Part shown: positions 36,286-38,603 of the stretch, piece after piece
Layout: every line of letters begins with the position of its first letter
Numbering within the stretch: the stretch's first letter is position 1
DNA from: Streptococcus sp. HMSC072G04
GTDB lineage: Bacteria; Bacillota; Bacilli; Lactobacillales; Streptococcaceae
Direction of reading: 5' to 3'
DNA: 38,603 bases
NCBI RefSeq assembly: GCF_001813295.1
Contig: NZ_KV812044.1
Location: forward strand, 9,639-48,241
Position numbers and translations under genes: made by a program
Notes under the pieces: generated by a model
Seen by the model: only the letters and a program-made list of their open reading frames with translations
Told to the model about the DNA's origin: nothing
Databases searched by the model: none

Positions 36286-36314
36286 ATCATACTACAATTA
36301 AGAAGCAGATACAA
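36286..36314 (-). promoter_or_regulatory. Promoter of the thioesterase-HAD pair
   Basis: TTGTAT (36309-36314), 17-nt spacer, TATGAT (36286-36291) on the minus strand, 38 nt before the start codon. It lies right after the ABC permease stop. Confidence 0.75.
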
Positions 36315-36330
36315 GCAAAGGGGCAATTCC

Positions 36331-37428
36331 TTAGAAGCAGAAAAGGAGACTCCAACTAAGTAAGAAGACGATACTAGGAACAATGTATTTTCTTGGGTGC
36401 TTCCAACATTCTCTCTTTAAATTCCATTTTCTTAAAGGAAAATAGATTTCAATCAGTAAGTGCAAAACAGCTTCCACTACTGCGAGAATCATCACTCCTA
36501 GTAAAAATAGGATCCCCAAGTCAGGCATGACCACCATTTTTAATAAAAGAGCAGCAAATAAATTCACAGATAAGAAATAGGTCAGCAATACACGGTAATA
36601 CATCAGGTAAAAGAACAGACTCTTAGGTAGGGACTTGACATGATCGATCAAATCTTTATCAGCGGAAATGAGAGTGGTTAATGGCGTATTGACAGAAGCA
36701 ATCGTTAAAAGGATGATGATTTTTAATGGAGCCTCATAATCCTGTATCAGAATGAGAAGGAGGAAGATGAGAGTAAAGACAAAATTGATGGAAAAATAGC
36801 GCTCTTGAAATAAGGAAATCCAAAAATAATTGCCACTTCTTCTCTTTGCGACGAGCAACTGATTATGTTTTGAAATCGCGATCAAGTCCTCATTTTTAAA
36901 AATAAAGACAGTAACGAGGGCTGAAAGGAAAATCATATAGGGCACTTGTTGGACCCATAAAGAAGATACTGTAAGAACAGTCGTTACAGAAATGAGCACT
37001 CCTCCTAGAAAACTAGGCCTGGTATTGAACTGGATAAAGACATAAAACACACTTAATACCACCAGTAAAGAAAGGAGGACAAGCTTAAAGGATTGTAGCA
37101 GATCTAACCTGACTCCTAAAAAGAGGATCAATAACAGCACGCGCTCTAGTAAATTGAGAAGAAAGGTTACCGTCAGAAAAGACCCTTTAAAACGATTGAG
37201 AGACAAAGGAAGCTGGTAGTAAGCCTGGACCCTGTCCATCGAAAAGTAGGAATAGAGCAATTGAAAAGTTGATAGAGCAGTAACAATAGCCGTACTGATC
37301 AACAAAACTTGAAAGCTCGTAGAGAATTTTGCTCCAACAAGATGGTAATAAAGAGCAAAGGCTAAGGAAGTTAAGAACAAGAAGAGCCGATTTTTGGACA
37401 CCAAATCTCTAAAAATAGCTAGTAGCAT
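36331..37428 (-). CDS. ABC-type exporter membrane subunit
   Basis: A 365-residue polytopic membrane protein with about ten to twelve hydrophobic helices and few charged residues between them. It starts 3 nt after the ATPase gene ends, with its GGGGG ribosome site inside that gene. Such a pair with a stand-alone ATPase usually forms an exporter or a resistance/immunity-type ABC system (EcsB-like or BcrB-like arrangement). I do not recognise the substrate. No clear signal peptide; the basic tip KNR before the first helix suggests a cytoplasmic N terminus. No clear terminator follows it before the next promoter. Confidence 0.75.
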   Translation of the reverse strand: MLLAIFRDLVSKNRLFLFLTSLAFALYYHLVGAKFSTSFQVLLISTAIVTALSTFQLLYSYFSMDRVQAYYQLPLSLNRFKGSFLTVTFLLNLLERVLLLILFLGVRLDLLQSFKLVLLSLLVVLSVFYVFIQFNTRPSFLGGVLISVTTVLTVSSLWVQQVPYMIFLSALVTVFIFKNEDLIAISKHNQLLVAKRRSGNYFWISLFQERYFSINFVFTLIFLLLILIQDYEAPLKIIILLTIASVNTPLTTLISADKDLIDHVKSLPKSLFFYLMYYRVLLTYFLSVNLFAALLLKMVVMPDLGILFLLGVMILAVVEAVLHLLIEIYFPLRKWNLKRECWKHPRKYIVPSIVFLLSWSLLFCF

Positions 37429-37431
37429 GCT

Positions 37432-38136
37432 CTACCCCCTCTGACGATTGACGTCATGAAACCAATCGTCTAAATTCGATTCGAAAGCGTCTAGGTGACC
37501 GTCTTCAATAGAATAAGCTGTATCACACACCCGAACGATACTCTCTGCGATATGCGAACTCATCAGAATAGAGCCTTCTTCTTTATACTGCAATAGCAAA
37601 CCATATAGAAATTCTGTCGCATCAAAATCAAGGCCATCAAATGGTTCGTCCAAAATAAGGAGGGGAGGTTTGAGATAAAAAGCTGTGATCAAGAAGACTT
37701 TCTTCTTGTTTCCCGTTGACAAACTACCAATATCGGTATTGAGAAATTCTTCAAAATGAAAGCCTGAAATCAAGTCCTGCAATAACGTTTCATCTCTCTT
37801 TCGATGATACAAACGACAGACAAAATTAAAATAATGAACAAAATCCCAGTTTAAAAAACTATTGTTTTCAGTAAAAACTGTATAGGTACGGCTCTTATAG
37901 AAATTCGTATGAAAAGAGGTCACCTTATCTTCTATGGTAACAGTCTCAACTGCATACTGCCGATGATCAAAGACACTACTTAAAGCTTTTAGCAAGGTTG
38001 TCTTCCCAGCTCCATTTCGACCAATCAACCCTACTACAGAATGATTGGGTACAAGCAAATTCGTGTCTTTTATAATGGGCTTGTCTTTTTTATACCAAAC
38101 GTTTAACCCCTTGATGTTTAAACACTCACTCTTCAT
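37432..38136 (-). CDS. ABC transporter ATP-binding protein
   Basis: A 234-residue ATPase that would power the membrane protein encoded next. Walker A is GRNGAGKTT (39-47), the signature is the divergent SLSTGNKKK (138-146), Walker B is LLILDEPFDGLD (159-170) and the switch His is H195 in SSHIAES. The LSTGN form of the signature is seen in several exporter or drug-type ATPases of Gram-positive bacteria. The start at 38136 overlaps the stop of a small membrane-protein gene by 4 nt (ATGA). Function of the exporter is unknown. Confidence 0.9.
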   Translation of the reverse strand: MKSECLNIKGLNVWYKKDKPIIKDTNLLVPNHSVVGLIGRNGAGKTTLLKALSSVFDHRQYAVETVTIEDKVTSFHTNFYKSRTYTVFTENNSFLNWDFVHYFNFVCRLYHRKRDETLLQDLISGFHFEEFLNTDIGSLSTGNKKKVFLITAFYLKPPLLILDEPFDGLDFDATEFLYGLLLQYKEEGSILMSSHIAESIVRVCDTAYSIEDGHLDAFESNLDDWFHDVNRQRG

Positions 38137-38273
38137 CGACGCACTCCTTTATAAAGGTAAGAAGCCCCAACTAAAAGCAACAGCAAAGCGTATAACCATT
38201 CCTTTTGAAAGGCAAAGACTAAGGCACCGATCAAGAAGCAAATTCCTATAAGGATTCTAAATTGTAATTTCAT
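38133..38273 (-). CDS. 46-residue membrane protein heading the ABC operon
   Basis: A small open frame read directly from the sequence: MKLQFRILIGICFLIGALVF, then AFQKEWLYALLLLLVGASYL and YKGVRR. It has two hydrophobic helices (about 7-21 and 27-41) joined by a short FQKEW turn and a basic C terminus. AGAAGG lies 8 nt before the ATG at 38273, and its TGA overlaps the ATPase start (ATGA), so it is translationally coupled with the ABC genes and follows a good promoter. I do not recognise it; it may be an accessory subunit. Confidence 0.75.
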   Translation of the reverse strand: MKLQFRILIGICFLIGALVFAFQKEWLYALLLLLVGASYLYKGVRR

Positions 38274-38329
38274 ATCTTGCCTTCTTTCTATTCACAGTAT
38301 GAAAGATTACAATTGTATTTTATGCTTAT

Positions 38330-38358
38330 ACTATAGTACTTATTTTAAGCAGATTCAA
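38330..38358 (-). promoter_or_regulatory. Promoter of the small protein-ABC operon
   Basis: TTGAAT (38353-38358), 17-nt spacer, TATAGT (38330-38335) on the minus strand, about 57 nt before the small protein's start codon. Confidence 0.75.
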
Positions 38359-38414
38359 GCACGAATGGAATATTCTCAGTGCTTTAGGCAACATTTTATC
38401 TTTGAAGAGAAAAA

Positions 38415-38438
38415 AAGAACTAGATATTTCTAGCTCTT
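38415..38438 (-). terminator. Terminator of a gene entering from the right
   Basis: A 10-bp stem AAGAGCTAGA/TCTAGTTCTT with one G.U pair, 4-nt loop and a run of T on the minus strand. No coding region for it lies in the window, so it probably ends a transcript that starts beyond 38603. The rest of 38274-38603 holds the promoter above and the BOX-like copy. Confidence 0.75.
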
Positions 38439-38532
38439 AGAATGTAAACAATCTATTTTTACATCAAACAATCCAAATGATGCTGAAAAAATGAGAATGA
38501 TCTAGAGTTTCGGTCTCATTCAAACATACACT

Positions 38533-38603
38533 GAAACTTTCCGCCGTTAGAAAAATGCCTGAAACTATTAGGTTTCAGGCACTCGGAATTATTGAGACCT
38601 TAG
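38533..38603. repeat. BOX-like structured repeat, second copy, cut by window end
   Basis: Inverted relative to the copy at 34474-34611. Over the first 54 aligned bases the two match at 41 with no gap (gaaactttcc end at 38533-38542, cactcgg at 38580-38586), and similarity continues to the window edge. It includes the hairpin GCCTGAAAC/GTTTCAGGC (38557-38580), which on the minus strand is followed by ATTTTTCTAA and could also stop transcription. Confidence 0.68.

Overview
The window is about 38.6 kb of a low-GC Gram-positive chromosome, very probably an oral Streptococcus of the mitis/sanguinis/parasanguinis type. Supporting signs are a CshA-type fibrillar adhesin with a YSIRK-like signal peptide, a DeoR-FruR/FruK/FruA locus, a PyrR-controlled pyr operon, strong AAGGAGG ribosome sites and short structured intergenic repeats. 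No rRNA, tRNA, CRISPR array, phage or insertion sequence was seen. The species call is inference.

Layout, left to right. 1-4346: a large CshA-like surface protein, minus strand, C terminus outside the window. 4.5-6.5 kb: thyA and glucokinase. 6.5-12.2 kb: a tight six-gene minus-strand operon (DUF1149, DegV, dapB, cca, an ABC-F ATPase, a DUF308 membrane protein). 12.3-16.5 kb: a small unknown secreted or anchored protein, then the fruR-fruK-fruA operon with a CcpA-type cre site and tandem repeats at its promoter. 16.7-19.1 kb: a coiled-coil surface protein with a CAP-like centre but no LPXTG motif. 19.2-21.5 kb: rpsP, khpA, a MazG-like protein, rimM, trmD. 21.5-25.6 kb: a YjjG-type phosphatase, a YkgJ cysteine-cluster protein, a lipoprotein, a three-hairpin repeat and lepA. 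25.6-26.1 kb: a frameshifted GNAT gene. 26.2-29.1 kb: the only plus-strand block, an HdiR-like XRE/S24 regulator, a Cof-type phosphatase and pepT. 29.1-33.7 kb: the pyr locus, pyrR and pyrB followed by very unusual carA- and carB-like genes. 33.8-38.3 kb: a Pr6Pr-type membrane protein, a PhnA-like zinc ribbon protein, a HAD hydrolase and a PaaI thioesterase, then an ABC exporter-like pair preceded by an unlisted 46-residue membrane protein.

The most interesting observation is the carA/carB pair. pyrR and pyrB look intact and sit behind a classic PyrR attenuator. The next two genes are open and overlap by 4 nt, but the CarA-like protein has lost its glutaminase nucleophile and the His/Glu partners, and the CarB-like protein is only 579 residues instead of about 1060, with a rewritten nucleotide-binding loop and no second ATP-grasp or allosteric domain. 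A terminator-like hairpin separates the pair from pyrB. This looks like a paired carbamoyl-phosphate-synthetase pseudoenzyme, either kept for a new role or decaying.

A second theme is structured intergenic DNA. A 138-bp BOX-like element (34474-34611) has a second, inverted copy running off the right end (38533-38603); the two show compensatory changes in one stem. A different three-hairpin element follows lepA. Regulation visible in the sequence includes cre sites at fru and glcK, the PyrR attenuator, several good sigma-A promoters and many intrinsic terminators.
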